Assembly: GCA_025362325.1 (NCBI GenBank)
Contig: JANYGO010000208.1
Span: 27,684-91,683, forward strand
Direction of reading: 5' to 3'
Source of the DNA: Cyanobacteriota bacterium
GTDB taxonomy: Bacteria > Cyanobacteriota > Cyanobacteriia > Cyanobacteriales > Microcoleaceae
DNA: 64,000 bases
In this document: positions 10,152-20,432 of the stretch, piece by piece
Layout: each line of letters begins with the position of its first letter
Numbering within the stretch: position 1 is the first letter of the stretch
Translations under genes and position numbers: made by a program
Notes under the pieces: generated by a model
What the model was told of the DNA's origin: nothing
The model's database searches: none
What the model saw: only the letters and a program-made list of their open reading frames with translations

Positions 10152-10910
10152 CTACAAAATAGAGGTTTTTCTAGTTAACTCCCAAATCTCCTCCCATTCC
10201 TCATCCAAAAGCGGCCGCACCTCCAAATCGATCGCAAAACAGCGACAAGCCGCCGCACACAAAGCATCAATTACAGTCGCAATCAAATCATCTCTCCCGC
10301 CCGATAGAGGTAATTTTACAGGAATTAACTCCTCCCCAAAAACCTGAGAAAACAAACCAATATCCGGCTCGAAACGCATCGAACCGTGCTGCAAAATAGC
10401 ATCGCCCCTTCGCAATTGTGCGCTACCAATTAACTTGCAGCCATCAACAGTAACCAAATCCGCACCAGTCGCCGTACCAAAACAATTGGGATTGTGAATG
10501 TAACCGCGCCCAGCTTCCCCGTAGTGCAAATCCACACCGATCGCCCGCCAACCCTCAATCAAAAACTCGCATATAGTGTGATAAGCTTTCAAGCGGCTGC
10601 TGTCAAATCCCGACGCCACAACGGCATAAGTTAAATCCCCTTGGTGGAGCACAGCGCGCCCGCCGCTGGGCCTCCTCACCAACTCCACAGGCTGTCCCTC
10701 CCAAGATAGCTGCTGCCAAAATTCCGGCCAGCGCCGCTGGTGGTAGCCCAAGGAAATCGCCGCCGGTGCCCAAGTGTAAAATCGCAGAGTTGGCGGATTT
10801 TCCCCCGCTAGATGCTGTTGTAGCAGCCATTGGTCGATCGCCATCTGCACCTTACCAGACGCCGACACCAGCGGAATTAAACGCCAAACAGAATTAGCCA
10901 TCAACCTCAA
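10152..10910 (-). CDS. Lipoate-protein ligase A family protein
   Basis: RRPSGGRAVLHQGDLTYAVV, NCFGTATGADLVTVDGCKLIGSAQLRRGDAILQHGSM. Confidence 0.9.
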   Translation of the reverse strand: MRLMANSVWRLIPLVSASGKVQMAIDQWLLQQHLAGENPPTLRFYTWAPAAISLGYHQRRWPEFWQQLSWEGQPVELVRRPSGGRAVLHQGDLTYAVVASGFDSSRLKAYHTICEFLIEGWRAIGVDLHYGEAGRGYIHNPNCFGTATGADLVTVDGCKLIGSAQLRRGDAILQHGSMRFEPDIGLFSQVFGEELIPVKLPLSGGRDDLIATVIDALCAAACRCFAIDLEVRPLLDEEWEEIWELTRKTSIL

Positions 10911-11045
10911 ATCCTGAGTTTTTACTCAATAAGTTCGCAGAATGTTTTAAAATTATTAACAGTTTTTGTGCCTGTCTTCTAAGTTAGTGCAAGTTTCAAG
11001 CCCGCGCGTGCTTTATAAAAAATCAGGAAAAATCATCGAAAAATC

Positions 11046-11369
11046 ATGAGCAACAGTGTAATTGTCATCAACGACGAAAAATTTGAAACAGAAGTTCTGA
11101 AAGCAGAGCACCCAGTCCTTGCATATTTTTGGGCATCTTGGTGCGGGCCTTGCAAACTAATTGCGCCTTCGATAGACTGGGTGGCTGCCAACTACAGCGA
11201 CTTGAAAGTAGTTAAAATGGAAATTGACCCCAATCCCAATACTGTCAAACAGTATAAAGTTGAAGGAGTCCCAGCACTCAGACTGTTTAAAAATGGCGAA
11301 GTAGTCCTTTCCCACGAGGGAGCGATTAACAAACAAAAATTGCTCGGTTTGTTGGAAGGTCATTTATAA
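11046..11369 (+). CDS. Thioredoxin family protein
   Basis: FWASWCGPCKLIAPSIDWVA active site, GVPALRLFKNGE. Confidence 0.95.
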   Translation: MSNSVIVINDEKFETEVLKAEHPVLAYFWASWCGPCKLIAPSIDWVAANYSDLKVVKMEIDPNPNTVKQYKVEGVPALRLFKNGEVVLSHEGAINKQKLLGLLEGHL

Positions 11370-11554
11370 AGTTTTGAGTTTTGAGTTTTGAATGTATAAA
11401 TTTGAGTTATATAATTTTAGTTATAAGTTAATTTATTAATTTATAACTAATAAATTATAACTCTGAATCATTCAATCTCAATCTACAAATTGTCGCCGAT
11501 AAATTGGCAATAATCGATAATATTTAATACTAGAAAAAACCCAGATCAAAAAAT

Positions 11555-11616
11555 AGGTTCGTAGTGAGGACTTCAGTCCTCTGACGGATGCGGACTCAAG
11601 TCCTCACTACGAACCT
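11555..11616. repeat. Dumbbell inverted-repeat element (MITE-like family A)
   Basis: GGTTCGTAGTGAGGACTTCAGTCCTC...GGACTCAAGTCCTCACTACGAACC; perfect outer arms. Confidence 0.85.
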
Positions 11617-11690
11617 GAACCTGATAATCGTTATTTTACCTGCAACAAAAATAATATAATTCACAATTCACAAAAATACTGGTAGCCCAT

Positions 11691-12902
11691 ATGAAATTTG
11701 CCAAACGTTTAGAACCCCTGAAATTTAATGTATTTGCTGATATGGATCGGGCGAAATCTCTCGCCAGAGCCTGCGGACAAAATGTGATTGACTTGTCTCT
11801 CGGTTCTTCCGATTTGCCTGCGGCTGCTCACATTACAGATGCGATCGCCCATTCCCTATCCGATCCTAGCACCCACGGCTATTTACTGTTTAACGGGACG
11901 CGAGCTTTTCGAGAAGCCGCAGCTTCCTGGTACGAGCAGAAATTTGGGATTTCAGTCAATCCAGAAACAGAAGTGCTGCCGCTAATTGGTTCCCAAGAAG
12001 GGACGGCGCATATGCCTTTAGCTGTGCTCAACCCCGGAGATTTTGCTTTGCTGCTCGATCCGGGCTATCCTTCCCACGCGGGTGGTGTGTATTTGGCGGG
12101 CGGTCAAATTTACCCGATGCCGCTGTTAGCAGAAAATCAGTTTTTGCCAGTCTTTGAAGATATTCCGATGCCCGTTTTGGCTCAGTCGAAGATGATGGTT
12201 TTGAGCTATCCTCACAATCCTACAACTGCGATCGCCCCGCTGGCATTTTTTGAGAAAGCTGTGGCTTTTTGTCGCCAACACGAACTCGTTTTAGTTCACG
12301 ATTTCCCCTATGTGGATTTGGTGTTTGACGATCGCAATTCTCCACTTGAGGCCGCCCAAACTGAGGAAAACCGTAAATTGATGGCGCCGTCGATTTTTCA
12401 GGCCGATCGAGATAAGAGTGTGGCGATCGAGTTTTTTACCCTATCCAAATCCTACAGTATGGGAGGTTTTCGAGTCGGATACGCGATCGGCAATCCCGAA
12501 CTAATTGCAGCCCTGCGACAAGTCAAAGCCGCAGTAGACTTCAACCAATATCTAGGGATTTTGAACGGAGCGAGTGCAGCATTAACCGGCCCCCAAGATA
12601 CCGTCACCACCAGCGTCGAAACCTTCAGGAAACGGCGGGATGCCTTTGTAAATGCGCTGAGGGCGATCGGCTGGGAAGTGCCCGTACCCCCTGCCACGAT
12701 GTACGTCTGGGCGAAACTGCCAGCACCTTGGGCCTCGGATTCGGTGAAATTTTGCACTCAGCTAGTACAGAGTACGGGAGTCGCAGCTTCCCCCGGCGCC
12801 GGTTTTGGGAAATCAGGAGAAGGTTACGTGCGATTTGCCTTAGTCGAGTCCCCAGAAATTTTGGCAGCAGCAGTTAACAAAATTGCGGAATTTCTCAATT
12901 AG
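11691..12902 (+). CDS. Class I/II PLP-dependent aminotransferase (LL-diaminopimelate aminotransferase-like)
   Basis: GSSDLP..., SYPHNPTTAIAP, FTLSKSYSMGGFRVGYAIG (PLP Lys motif). Confidence 0.88.
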   Translation: MKFAKRLEPLKFNVFADMDRAKSLARACGQNVIDLSLGSSDLPAAAHITDAIAHSLSDPSTHGYLLFNGTRAFREAAASWYEQKFGISVNPETEVLPLIGSQEGTAHMPLAVLNPGDFALLLDPGYPSHAGGVYLAGGQIYPMPLLAENQFLPVFEDIPMPVLAQSKMMVLSYPHNPTTAIAPLAFFEKAVAFCRQHELVLVHDFPYVDLVFDDRNSPLEAAQTEENRKLMAPSIFQADRDKSVAIEFFTLSKSYSMGGFRVGYAIGNPELIAALRQVKAAVDFNQYLGILNGASAALTGPQDTVTTSVETFRKRRDAFVNALRAIGWEVPVPPATMYVWAKLPAPWASDSVKFCTQLVQSTGVAASPGAGFGKSGEGYVRFALVESPEILAAAVNKIAEFLN

Positions 12903-13077
12903 ATCAGATTACATTCATTCGATCGCTCTTCTTGACATCATCTGCGTTGCATCTGCCTAGATCTGCGGTTGACCGGCTCTATCAAAGACTTATGGAATAA
13001 ATCCATTAAATGCGCGACAATTAACCAATTCTTCAAAGTAGCCATACTTTTGAGAATTGGTATAAGTTCAAACTACT

Positions 13078-13171
13078 AGGACTTGCGGACGGCTGCTGAG
13101 AAACCGGGTTTTTCACGAAAAGACGCCCTACAGCCCGCCAACAGGGTAAAAACCCAGTTTCTCGCAGTCCT
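13078..13171. repeat. Inverted repeat containing GAGAAACCGGGTTTTT / AAAAACCCAGTTTCTC
   Basis: AGGACTTGCGG..GAGAAACCGGGTTTTT ... AAAAACCCAGTTTCTCGCAGTCCT; similar AAACC[A/G]GGTTT motifs recur around 34.1 and 63.7 kb. Confidence 0.65.
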
Positions 13172-13253
13172 ATTTGGTAAGTGTTGTATCGTTATCTCTA
13201 CCTACAGGAATAGATATTTGCACGGAAGATCTGCCACGATTTGTGTTGAAATG

Positions 13254-13652
13254 TTAACGCGAGACATCTTGGGAATTGCCAGTTCCGCTCACCCACTCTA
13301 CAAACCCTTGAAATGAATTCTGTCGGGGCAGCGATTGTTCTGTAGCGGCGATCGCACATCCCAAAAATACCGCGCTTCCCAAAATCGCCAGCAGCGGGAA
13401 ATACTTACCCAGCCCAAAGTCGCGCTGAAGGCGAGCTAGCGGCCTGCTCTCGCGCCTGAGCATCTTTCCCACCGTCAGTTGTTTGAGACTAAAAGGATCG
13501 CGGACAAAATGACCGCTCCAGCTAATTACCATGTGGGAATGGCAGTGGGGACAGGTGAATAGTCCGCTGACCATTCCGACTGGGCCCACGACGCTGGAAC
13601 GGTGGCAGATCGGGCAAGTGACGGAATGAGTGTTATAGGTGGGAGCGTTCAT
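13254..13652 (-). CDS. Zinc-ribbon membrane protein, unknown function
   Basis: CPICHRSS...FTCPHCHSHM zinc ribbon followed by a TM helix. Confidence 0.65.
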   Translation of the reverse strand: MNAPTYNTHSVTCPICHRSSVVGPVGMVSGLFTCPHCHSHMVISWSGHFVRDPFSLKQLTVGKMLRRESRPLARLQRDFGLGKYFPLLAILGSAVFLGCAIAATEQSLPRQNSFQGFVEWVSGTGNSQDVSR

Positions 13653-13777
13653 AACTGTTTTTCTTTAGTAAAAACCAACAACCAGTTGAGAGTCTGCGTT
13701 AACGCCTAGGGCATAGACCTTTAGAGGCACTTTATCCTTAATTCCTAGTTTACCGCTCGAATCGGGTCGATCGGAGC

Positions 13778-14608
13778 TCACTGCTTGGGAAAACCTTCAA
13801 ATTGCCAATCCCGCAACGAGTGCAAGTCAGGATCACAGGTGAGATTGTATTGCAGCGGAGTAACGGTTATCTTGTTGTCGCGAATAGCCTGTACGTCTGT
13901 AGGAATATCATGTGGCACGGCCGGATCGGGGGTTTCTTCTACATCTTCTAACAATTCCCCAGCTAGCCAATAATAAGTTTTGCCGCGCGGATCGGTGCGT
14001 TTTTGAAATATGTCGAAATAGCGGCGAATGCCTTGACGGGCCATCGCCACTCCGGTAATTTGTGCTTGTGAGACTGCTGGTATGTTGACATTCAACAGCA
14101 CCGGCTTCGGCATTGGCTGTTTTTCCAACTGTGACAGCAAGCTGACAGCGAAATCCACCGCCGGCCCAAATTCCTGCGAAGTATAGCTGGCGAGGCTGAA
14201 AGCAATGCTGGGAATGCCTTCCATAATTCCTTCCATGGCTGCCGAAACCGTGCCCGAACAGATGATGTCCGTGCCTAAATTGGGCCCGTGGTTGATGCCG
14301 GCAAGTACAAAATCCGGCGGTTTGTCAAGTAAAGCCCACAAAGCTAGTTTCACGCAGTCGGCGGGAGTGCCCGAACAAGCCCAAGCTGTGACGGCGGGAT
14401 CAAACATCGATTCGACAATTTCGGCGCGGATGGGTTGGTGCAATGTCAGGCCGTGCCCGGTAGCGGAGCGCTCTCTGTCGGGACAAACTACACTCACGTC
14501 GTGGCCGGCGGCGGCGAGAGCGTTGGCGAGGCTGCGGATGCCTTGGGCAAAGATGCCGTCGTCGTTGCTAATTAAAAGTTTCATTGAAATTTTTGTAGGC
14601 CACAGCAC
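13778..14608 (-). CDS. surE: 5'/3'-nucleotidase SurE
   Basis: [40 protein letters not shown]; the start may be 8 codons downstream (MKLLIS). Confidence 0.95.
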   Translation of the reverse strand: MLWPTKISMKLLISNDDGIFAQGIRSLANALAAAGHDVSVVCPDRERSATGHGLTLHQPIRAEIVESMFDPAVTAWACSGTPADCVKLALWALLDKPPDFVLAGINHGPNLGTDIICSGTVSAAMEGIMEGIPSIAFSLASYTSQEFGPAVDFAVSLLSQLEKQPMPKPVLLNVNIPAVSQAQITGVAMARQGIRRYFDIFQKRTDPRGKTYYWLAGELLEDVEETPDPAVPHDIPTDVQAIRDNKITVTPLQYNLTCDPDLHSLRDWQFEGFPKQ

Positions 14609-14789
14609 AATCTTAAACTAGATTACTGTAGGGCGATCGGTTTCACCTGCAATTACCAATTACCAATTACCTATTACACAACCATGAATCTAACATCTAA
14701 AATCTAAATGACTGTCGAGCCAAAATTGCGCTAAACTCAGCTTGGCTCAAAACAGCCTGAAATTCTTTAATCTAAAATCTAAAATCAAA

Positions 14790-15794
14790 ATGACTGTCCA
14801 GCTCAGCGACATTGAAACTCAACTAGAAACCCTGGGCCAAGAGTCCAAAAGTGCGATCGCAACTGCGAATACCCTCGAACAACTCGAACAGTTGCGCGTC
14901 GGCTACCTCGGCAAAAAAGGGCAACTCTCTCAAATTTTAGGCATGATGGGCAAACTGTCGGCCGATCAGCGGCCCAAAGTAGGTGCGATCGCCAATACTG
15001 TAAAAGAAGCCCTACAAGCCGACTTAGAAGACAAGCGCGCCGCCCTCCAAACCGCCCAAATCCAAGCCAAATTAGCCTCAGAAACCCTCGATGTCACCAT
15101 GCCGGGGATTTTTAGCCCCCAAGGTCACGTCCACCCCTTAAACGCCGTGATAGACCGCGCTCTCGATATCTTTGTCGGCCTCGGCTACACCGTCGCCAAC
15201 GGCCCGGAAATGGAAACAGATTATTACAACTTCGAGGCGCTCAACACCCCGCCAGACCACCCGGCACGGGATATGCAAGATACATTTTACTTGCCAGGTG
15301 GCGACTTGCTGCGGACTCAGACATCATCGGTGCAAATTCGCTACATGGAACAGCACAAACCCCCGATTCGGATTGTCTCACCCGGCCGCGTTTACCGCCG
15401 CGATACTGTCGATGCTACTCACGCGGCAGTCTTCCACCAAATCGAACTTTTAGCAATTGGTGAAAATCTGACATTTACTGACTTAAAAGGCACAATTAAA
15501 GAGTTTTTGCGGCAAATGTTCGGGCAAGATTTGCCGATTCGTTTTCGCACGAGCTACTTTCCGTTTACGGAACCTTCTGCGGAAGTTGATTTGCAGTGGA
15601 ACGGCAAATGGCTGGAAGTTTTGGGCTGCGGTGCTGTCGATCCGAATGTTCTTAAAGGAGTCGGTTTAGATCCTGAAAAGTATACTGGGTTTGCGGCAGG
15701 TTTTGGGGTGGAGCGCTTCGCAATGGTGCTTTATGAAATTGACGATATTCGCCGGGTTTATGCTAGCGATTTGCGCTTCTTGCGGCAGTTTTAA
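14790..15794 (+). CDS. pheS: Phenylalanyl-tRNA synthetase alpha subunit
   Basis: [71 protein letters not shown] start preferred to the ORF start at 14742. Confidence 0.96.
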   Translation: MTVQLSDIETQLETLGQESKSAIATANTLEQLEQLRVGYLGKKGQLSQILGMMGKLSADQRPKVGAIANTVKEALQADLEDKRAALQTAQIQAKLASETLDVTMPGIFSPQGHVHPLNAVIDRALDIFVGLGYTVANGPEMETDYYNFEALNTPPDHPARDMQDTFYLPGGDLLRTQTSSVQIRYMEQHKPPIRIVSPGRVYRRDTVDATHAAVFHQIELLAIGENLTFTDLKGTIKEFLRQMFGQDLPIRFRTSYFPFTEPSAEVDLQWNGKWLEVLGCGAVDPNVLKGVGLDPEKYTGFAAGFGVERFAMVLYEIDDIRRVYASDLRFLRQF

Positions 15795-15929
15795 GTAATG
15801 GCTTGCGATCGGTTTGAGGTTCGGTATAGAGGTTTCGGTCAATGCAGAGCGATGCTTTTGGTTTCGAGGAATGAGAAAAGGGCGAAAAAACACGCTCTCA
15901 TGTCCGAATAGTATCACCCCGATTGGATT

Positions 15930-16132
15930 GGTTTTTAGTCAGGGCTTTAGTATTTGGGACAAGAAGGACTAAAGTCCTCACTACGAACCTTTAATACTTT
16001 TGGTTTTTAGTGAGGATTTTAGTATTTGGGACAAGAAGGACTAAAGTCCTCACTACGAACCTTTAATACTTTTGGTTTTTAGTTAGGACTTTAGTATTGT
16101 TCAAAAGAAGGACTAAAGTCCTCACTACGAAA
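15930..16132. repeat. ~72 bp tandem repeat (about 3 units) derived from family A half-elements
   Basis: Unit GGTTTTTAGTGAGGATTTTAGTATTTGGGACAAGAAGGACTAAAGTCCTCACTACGAACCTTTAATACTTTT starts at 15930, 16002 and 16074 (last unit truncated). Confidence 0.9.
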
Positions 16133-16177
16133 CTGTTTGACAGTGCTGGGGCGAGTCAACACGATCTGATTGATTGT

Positions 16178-16621
16178 CTAGTTAAAAGCATCCTTGATGC
16201 TGTCAACAGCGCGCTCCACAGCATTCTTGGTGTTATCTACTGCTTTCTGAGTGCGAGCAGAATCTTCCTCGGCTCTTTTCTCAATTGTAGCTGCATCTTT
16301 CTTGGCTTTGCGCTCGACTACACTACCATCTTCTGATGCTCGATCGACTTTAGCAGCATTTGTCTTGGCTGTTTGCTTAACCTTATCTTCTGTATCTCGG
16401 ATGAAATTCTTGGCTCTTCCAGCATCTGTGCTGGCTTTGTCTTGAACCTTATCGCCCAAATCTGCTGCTGCGATCGAGTTTACAGCAGGAGAAGCCATTG
16501 CTGCGGTGTTTGAGAAAAATGCACCCTGCCAAACAAATGCCATCGCTGACACGCAAAGCACAGTTGCAGCCAGATAGCGCCCGACAGTCGAAAGCCGTTT
16601 GGTAAAATAATTCAGTTTCAT
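16178..16621 (-). CDS. Secreted Ala/Lys/Asp-rich amphipathic (LEA-like) protein, unknown function
   Basis: Signal-peptide-like N-terminus followed by amphipathic K/A/D/E repeats (DTEDKVKQTAKTNAAKVDRASED...). Confidence 0.65.
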   Translation of the reverse strand: MKLNYFTKRLSTVGRYLAATVLCVSAMAFVWQGAFFSNTAAMASPAVNSIAAADLGDKVQDKASTDAGRAKNFIRDTEDKVKQTAKTNAAKVDRASEDGSVVERKAKKDAATIEKRAEEDSARTQKAVDNTKNAVERAVDSIKDAFN

Positions 16622-17216
16622 AGAATACAAAAGGAGATATGACATTCTATTTTTACTCGATTTGGGCGATCGGCTAAACCATTCTCTAGATAGAGGTTAT
16701 CCAGCAGCAACTTTTTATAAAAAATCAGTCTTTTGATAGATTGAAGCAAAAAAACTGAGTCAATTTGAGATTTTAGACTTGAGATTTTAGATCGAAAAAT
16801 TGACTCCAAAGCCGCTCTCTGGAAGAATAAACTAAGGTCAGTAAATTTTGATAATTTAGATGCAAGAATTGACTTTACAGATGAATCTGGGCGTTCTTCC
16901 ACTTGCTGCCACTGTCTATTTTTCGCGGTAATTTTAAGTAAGGTGCGATCGCAGGTGACGCATTTAAACTGTTGACTGTTGACTTTCCCACTCTCCCCTA
17001 CTCTCAGTCTCCCCTGCCCTGCCATAACGAGCCATCGATCGGCGTAGCAGCTTAATTTGTCCTTGCTTAACTCACCAAACATTAAGCTATATAAATCAAA
17101 ATTGACTTATACCCATAAAAATGTTATGTGAACGTGGGTCTGGAATAGAAATCTATTTTTTGCTATATTGGCCTGCAATTAAGATAATGATTGTGGTTAA
17201 GTGAGGAGTTGAACGG

Positions 17217-18158
17217 ATGAAAAATTTGAATTGCTGGAACAAACCCGCTGCATTGCTGGGCGCTTTCGCGATCGTAGCCGGAAGTTTGCAGGCTCAGGCG
17301 ATCGGTGTTACCACCCTACCAACATCCACTACCAGTCAGGATGCTGAAAATATTTCCTTTGAAGACAGCGCCACCTTTCAAATAGCCCAAGGTGACAACG
17401 CTTGCCGCAAAGTCACTCCCAAAGAAGGTTTGACCGTTCGCCAGAACCCTGACCCCAAATCGCCTAGAGTTGGCGGTGTAGCAATGAATGCTCAGATAAC
17501 GCTGTCCCCCGGCGCTACTTCAGTTAAAGCCTCCGACGGTCGCCTCTGGATTCAAATTACCGCTCCCGTAAAAGGGTATGTGGCTAGCGGATATCCCAAC
17601 GACGAAAGTAATTTGGGTTCGTGCACAATTAGTCAAGCTCCTTCCCCAAGTCCTGCACCAGCACCAGCACCAGCACCAGCACCGGCACCAGCACCAGCAC
17701 CAACGCCCCGTCCAAGTCCTGCACCGACACCGGCACCAACGCCCCGTCCAAGTCCTGCACCTGCACCGGCACCAACGCCCCGTCCAAGTCCTGCACCTGC
17801 ACCGGCACCTGCACCGACACCGGCACCAACACCAGCACCTGCACCTGCACCTGCACCAGCGCCAGCCCCAGCCCCAGCCCCAGCACCAGCACCAGCACCA
17901 GCACCAGCGCCAGCAACGGGCCCTGTAAGCCTGTGCCGTCAAGTAGAACCTCGCGTAGCGCCGAAGGGTCTAGCTATCCGCACAGAGCCTTCAAAGACTG
18001 CTGCGGTTAAAGGTGGCGTACCGGCTAACGGTCAAGTAACGCTTGTGCCGAATTTCCAGTTAGTGAAAGATAAAAATGGAGAAAATCGCAATTGGGTTGA
18101 AATTTCAGCCCCTGTGCCCGGATTCGTCTCGGCTGGAAATTTGATCATGTGCAAATAG
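17217..18158 (+). CDS. Secreted protein with two SH3-like domains joined by a Pro-Ala repeat linker
   Basis: Signal peptide, CRKVTPKEGLTVRQNPDPKSPRVGGV and CRQVEPRVAPKGLAIRTEPSKTAAVKGGV SH3b-like units, (PA)n linker. Confidence 0.8.
   Translation: MKNLNCWNKPAALLGAFAIVAGSLQAQAIGVTTLPTSTTSQDAENISFEDSATFQIAQGDNACRKVTPKEGLTVRQNPDPKSPRVGGVAMNAQITLSPGATSVKASDGRLWIQITAPVKGYVASGYPNDESNLGSCTISQAPSPSPAPAPAPAPAPAPAPAPTPRPSPAPTPAPTPRPSPAPAPAPTPRPSPAPAPAPAPTPAPTPAPAPAPAPAPAPAPAPAPAPAPAPAPATGPVSLCRQVEPRVAPKGLAIRTEPSKTAAVKGGVPANGQVTLVPNFQLVKDKNGENRNWVEISAPVPGFVSAGNLIMCK
17639..17920. repeat. GCACCA/GCACCG minisatellite encoding the Pro-Ala linker
   Basis: Tandem CCAGCACCAGCACCAGCACC... with interspersed CCAACGCCCCGTCCAAGTCCTGCA units. 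Confidence 0.9.
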
Positions 18159-18174
18159 ACTTCTGAGTTATTTC

Positions 18175-18252
18175 GGTTTGTAGTGAGGACTTCAGTCCTC
18201 TCAATCGGCTTTTACTTTTAGTCAACAAGGACTAAAGTCCTTACTACAAACC
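18175..18252. repeat. Dumbbell inverted-repeat element (family A)
   Basis: GGTTTGTAGTGAGGACTTCAGTCCTC ... AAGGACTAAAGTCCTTACTACAAACC. Confidence 0.85.
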
Positions 18253-18381
18253 AATTCATTATCGGCAATTCATCCCATGTGATATCGTGCAGGCGATCGC
18301 GATTATTCAGAAACCATCAAACTTTTGTGGTGCGGGTTTCTCGGCGCTGATGGTTAATAAGTAAAAAGCCGATCAACCTTT

Positions 18382-18810
18382 TTACCTACAGCGGCCGGCC
18401 GCCCAATTTTGATGTCCGCGATTTGGCTGACACTTCGATTGTCTGCCAATCCACAGAATTTCCCACTTATTTTGCCTAAATACAAGCTCGATGCGATGCT
18501 GCATGGCGGCAACAGAATCGTCAGCTAAACCGACGACAGTATGCACGATTACTGCGGTTTCTCGCGTGGGATATTCCACCGAAATTCCATCGCTTTTTCT
18601 GCCTTCAGATTCTTGGTCGCGGCTAAAGAGTTTTGATGCGATATCTTTGGGGTTGGAGACTGTAATTTTGCGATCGCCCAAGAACTGTTTGACGTTAATT
18701 GATTCGTAGTTCGCTCGAGTTGCGGGCTGTGCCATTGCTGCGATCGGAAGTTGGATGCAGGCGAAAACAGCTAGGAAAAAGATCGATTCCTTGACAATTG
18801 ATTTGTTCAT
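18382..18810 (-). CDS. Secreted protein of unknown function
   Basis: 142 aa ORF with signal peptide; overlaps the upstream GST gene by 4 nt. Confidence 0.6.
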   Translation of the reverse strand: MNKSIVKESIFFLAVFACIQLPIAAMAQPATRANYESINVKQFLGDRKITVSNPKDIASKLFSRDQESEGRKSDGISVEYPTRETAVIVHTVVGLADDSVAAMQHRIELVFRQNKWEILWIGRQSKCQPNRGHQNWAAGRCR

Positions 18811-19469
18811 TTGGCTTCAATTTGTGCCAGAAAATTTTGTCTCCGAGAGAAGAAAGCTGCCAAATCTGCCTGGGTGAATTGAGTTTGCTGGAATGAGGGA
18901 CGTGACATTAGTCTATCGCACCAAGCTTGAATTTTAGGATATCCGTCTATGGAGACATCAACCCAAGATAGCAAAGGCACGATCGTACCGGCAACGCAAT
19001 CGGCATATGTTAAAGTGTTGCTACCGAAAAAAGGGCGATCGTCCAACAAATCTTCAAAGAATGTCAGTACAGAATCGACTTTTTCCTTAGCCTTTTCTAT
19101 TGCTTGAGGTTCAGGAATTCCCCAGCCCATTCTTTCACTACTGAGAGGGTAAAGTGCCGGCCCAAGTTCGTTAACCGTGACCAATTGTACCATCCTCACA
19201 ACTGCCAAATCTTTCTGATCTTTCGGCAGCATTGCCGGTTCAGGATACTTCGCTTCTAGATAGTCAAGAATTGCCAGAGACTCGACAACAGTGAAGTCAC
19301 CATCGACCAAAACAGGGACGCGATGAAAAGGATTCATGGCCACAAATTCAGGCTGCAAGTGGTCGCCGTCCAAGTGGATTTCTACTAATTCAAAGTCGAG
19401 GTTTTTTTCTAAGAGGGCGACCCACACGCGGCTGGAGTTGGTGGAAATGGGAGTATGGTAAAGTTTCAT
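18807..19469 (-). CDS. Glutathione S-transferase family protein
   Basis: MKLYHTPISTNSSRVWVALLEKNLDFELVEI, NPFHRVPVLVDGDFTVVESLAILDYLEAKYP. Confidence 0.93.
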   Translation of the reverse strand: MKLYHTPISTNSSRVWVALLEKNLDFELVEIHLDGDHLQPEFVAMNPFHRVPVLVDGDFTVVESLAILDYLEAKYPEPAMLPKDQKDLAVVRMVQLVTVNELGPALYPLSSERMGWGIPEPQAIEKAKEKVDSVLTFFEDLLDDRPFFGSNTLTYADCVAGTIVPLLSWVDVSIDGYPKIQAWCDRLMSRPSFQQTQFTQADLAAFFSRRQNFLAQIEAK

Positions 19470-19653
19470 AACGGTAAAATCTCCGATGGTGAGTCAACGT
19501 AACCCTTTCATTTTGTCCCAGTTAAAACTATAGCTTAGAAGTGAGATCAACACCTTTAAAATTTCACAAACAACAATTCAATTTTTGTGGAATCCGATTT
19601 TATCGCCTGTCGCAATCAGCAATCGCTGAAACTTGAATTCCCTAAGTAAAATT

Positions 19654-20430
19654 TCAAACTAGCAGTTCCATTGAAATATTTTTCTCCGTGTATACAATTC
19701 CCTTGGGCAGAAGCGTACAAAATCCATTTTCATAATGTATGAGTTCTTCACCATCTAACTTAGACAGAATGTTTTTCTTAAATAAGGATGAATTTGAATA
19801 CTTTGTCCATTCTATTAGTTTTGTATCTCTCACCTTTTCAGGATTTTTGTAGTACAAGATAGCCAGCGTTTTGCTTCGAGTATCTAACTTCGTATTTTGC
19901 ACACGAACAAAGCTGTTAATGTCAGCTATGATTGGTAGACGGACTTCATTAATGGTGGCCGCAATTTTTTTTGCACTATCTATAGAACAACTATAATAAA
20001 TACGAATAATTTCCGTCAAAATCCAGTCGGCATTTTGAGAGATAAACAAAGAATCAGAGTAATTAGGACTAACATCACCTCCAACATGAGCAACATCCCT
20101 ACGATTGCGTACATCAAGCATAATTCTTGCAAGACGAGGAATAAAAAACCGCATAGACTCATGCAATAAAGCATTCGCCTCAACACGCCTTATAATATTA
20201 TCACTATTTAAAGGTGTTCCAAACGGTGTATAATAGGGTGGATTGTCCAAAGACTGTATAAGGCGCAGCACGCACTCAGCAAACCGTCCACCATTAAGTT
20301 CACTAGGTCGAAACTTGCGAAGGGCCAAATGCTGCTTAATGTCTTGATACTCATCAAGAAGGTGTGTCACAATTTCGTTCGGCAGCGGTGGTGACAACGC
20401 TGCAATGACTTGATTTTTAGCTATACTCAT
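19654..20430 (-). CDS. Putative abortive-infection C-terminal (Abi_C)/HEPN-like protein
   Basis: LDVRNRRDVAHVGGDVSPNYSDSLFISQNADWILTEIIRIYYS resembles Abi_C/HEPN RN..x..H motifs; last gene of a 3-gene operon (2 nt gap from the upstream gene). Confidence 0.55.
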   Translation of the reverse strand: MSIAKNQVIAALSPPLPNEIVTHLLDEYQDIKQHLALRKFRPSELNGGRFAECVLRLIQSLDNPPYYTPFGTPLNSDNIIRRVEANALLHESMRFFIPRLARIMLDVRNRRDVAHVGGDVSPNYSDSLFISQNADWILTEIIRIYYSCSIDSAKKIAATINEVRLPIIADINSFVRVQNTKLDTRSKTLAILYYKNPEKVRDTKLIEWTKYSNSSLFKKNILSKLDGEELIHYENGFCTLLPKGIVYTEKNISMELLV

Positions 20431-20432
20431 CG

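Noticed and set aside
15930-16132. Possible CRISPR array
   Set aside because: Units are contiguous tandem repeats with no unique spacers between them and no cas genes in the window
16618-17082. 154 aa minus-strand ORF upstream of the LEA-like gene
   Set aside because: Covers intergenic repeat-like sequence (ttagattttagat), no domain, no RBS support
17520-17942. 140 aa and 95 aa antisense ORFs plus a His/Gln-rich forward-frame ORF over the Pro-Ala repeat
   Set aside because: Open only because the GCACCN minisatellite lacks stops in every frame; the products (CWCWCW..., LVLVLV..., HQHQHQ...) are low-complexity artefacts
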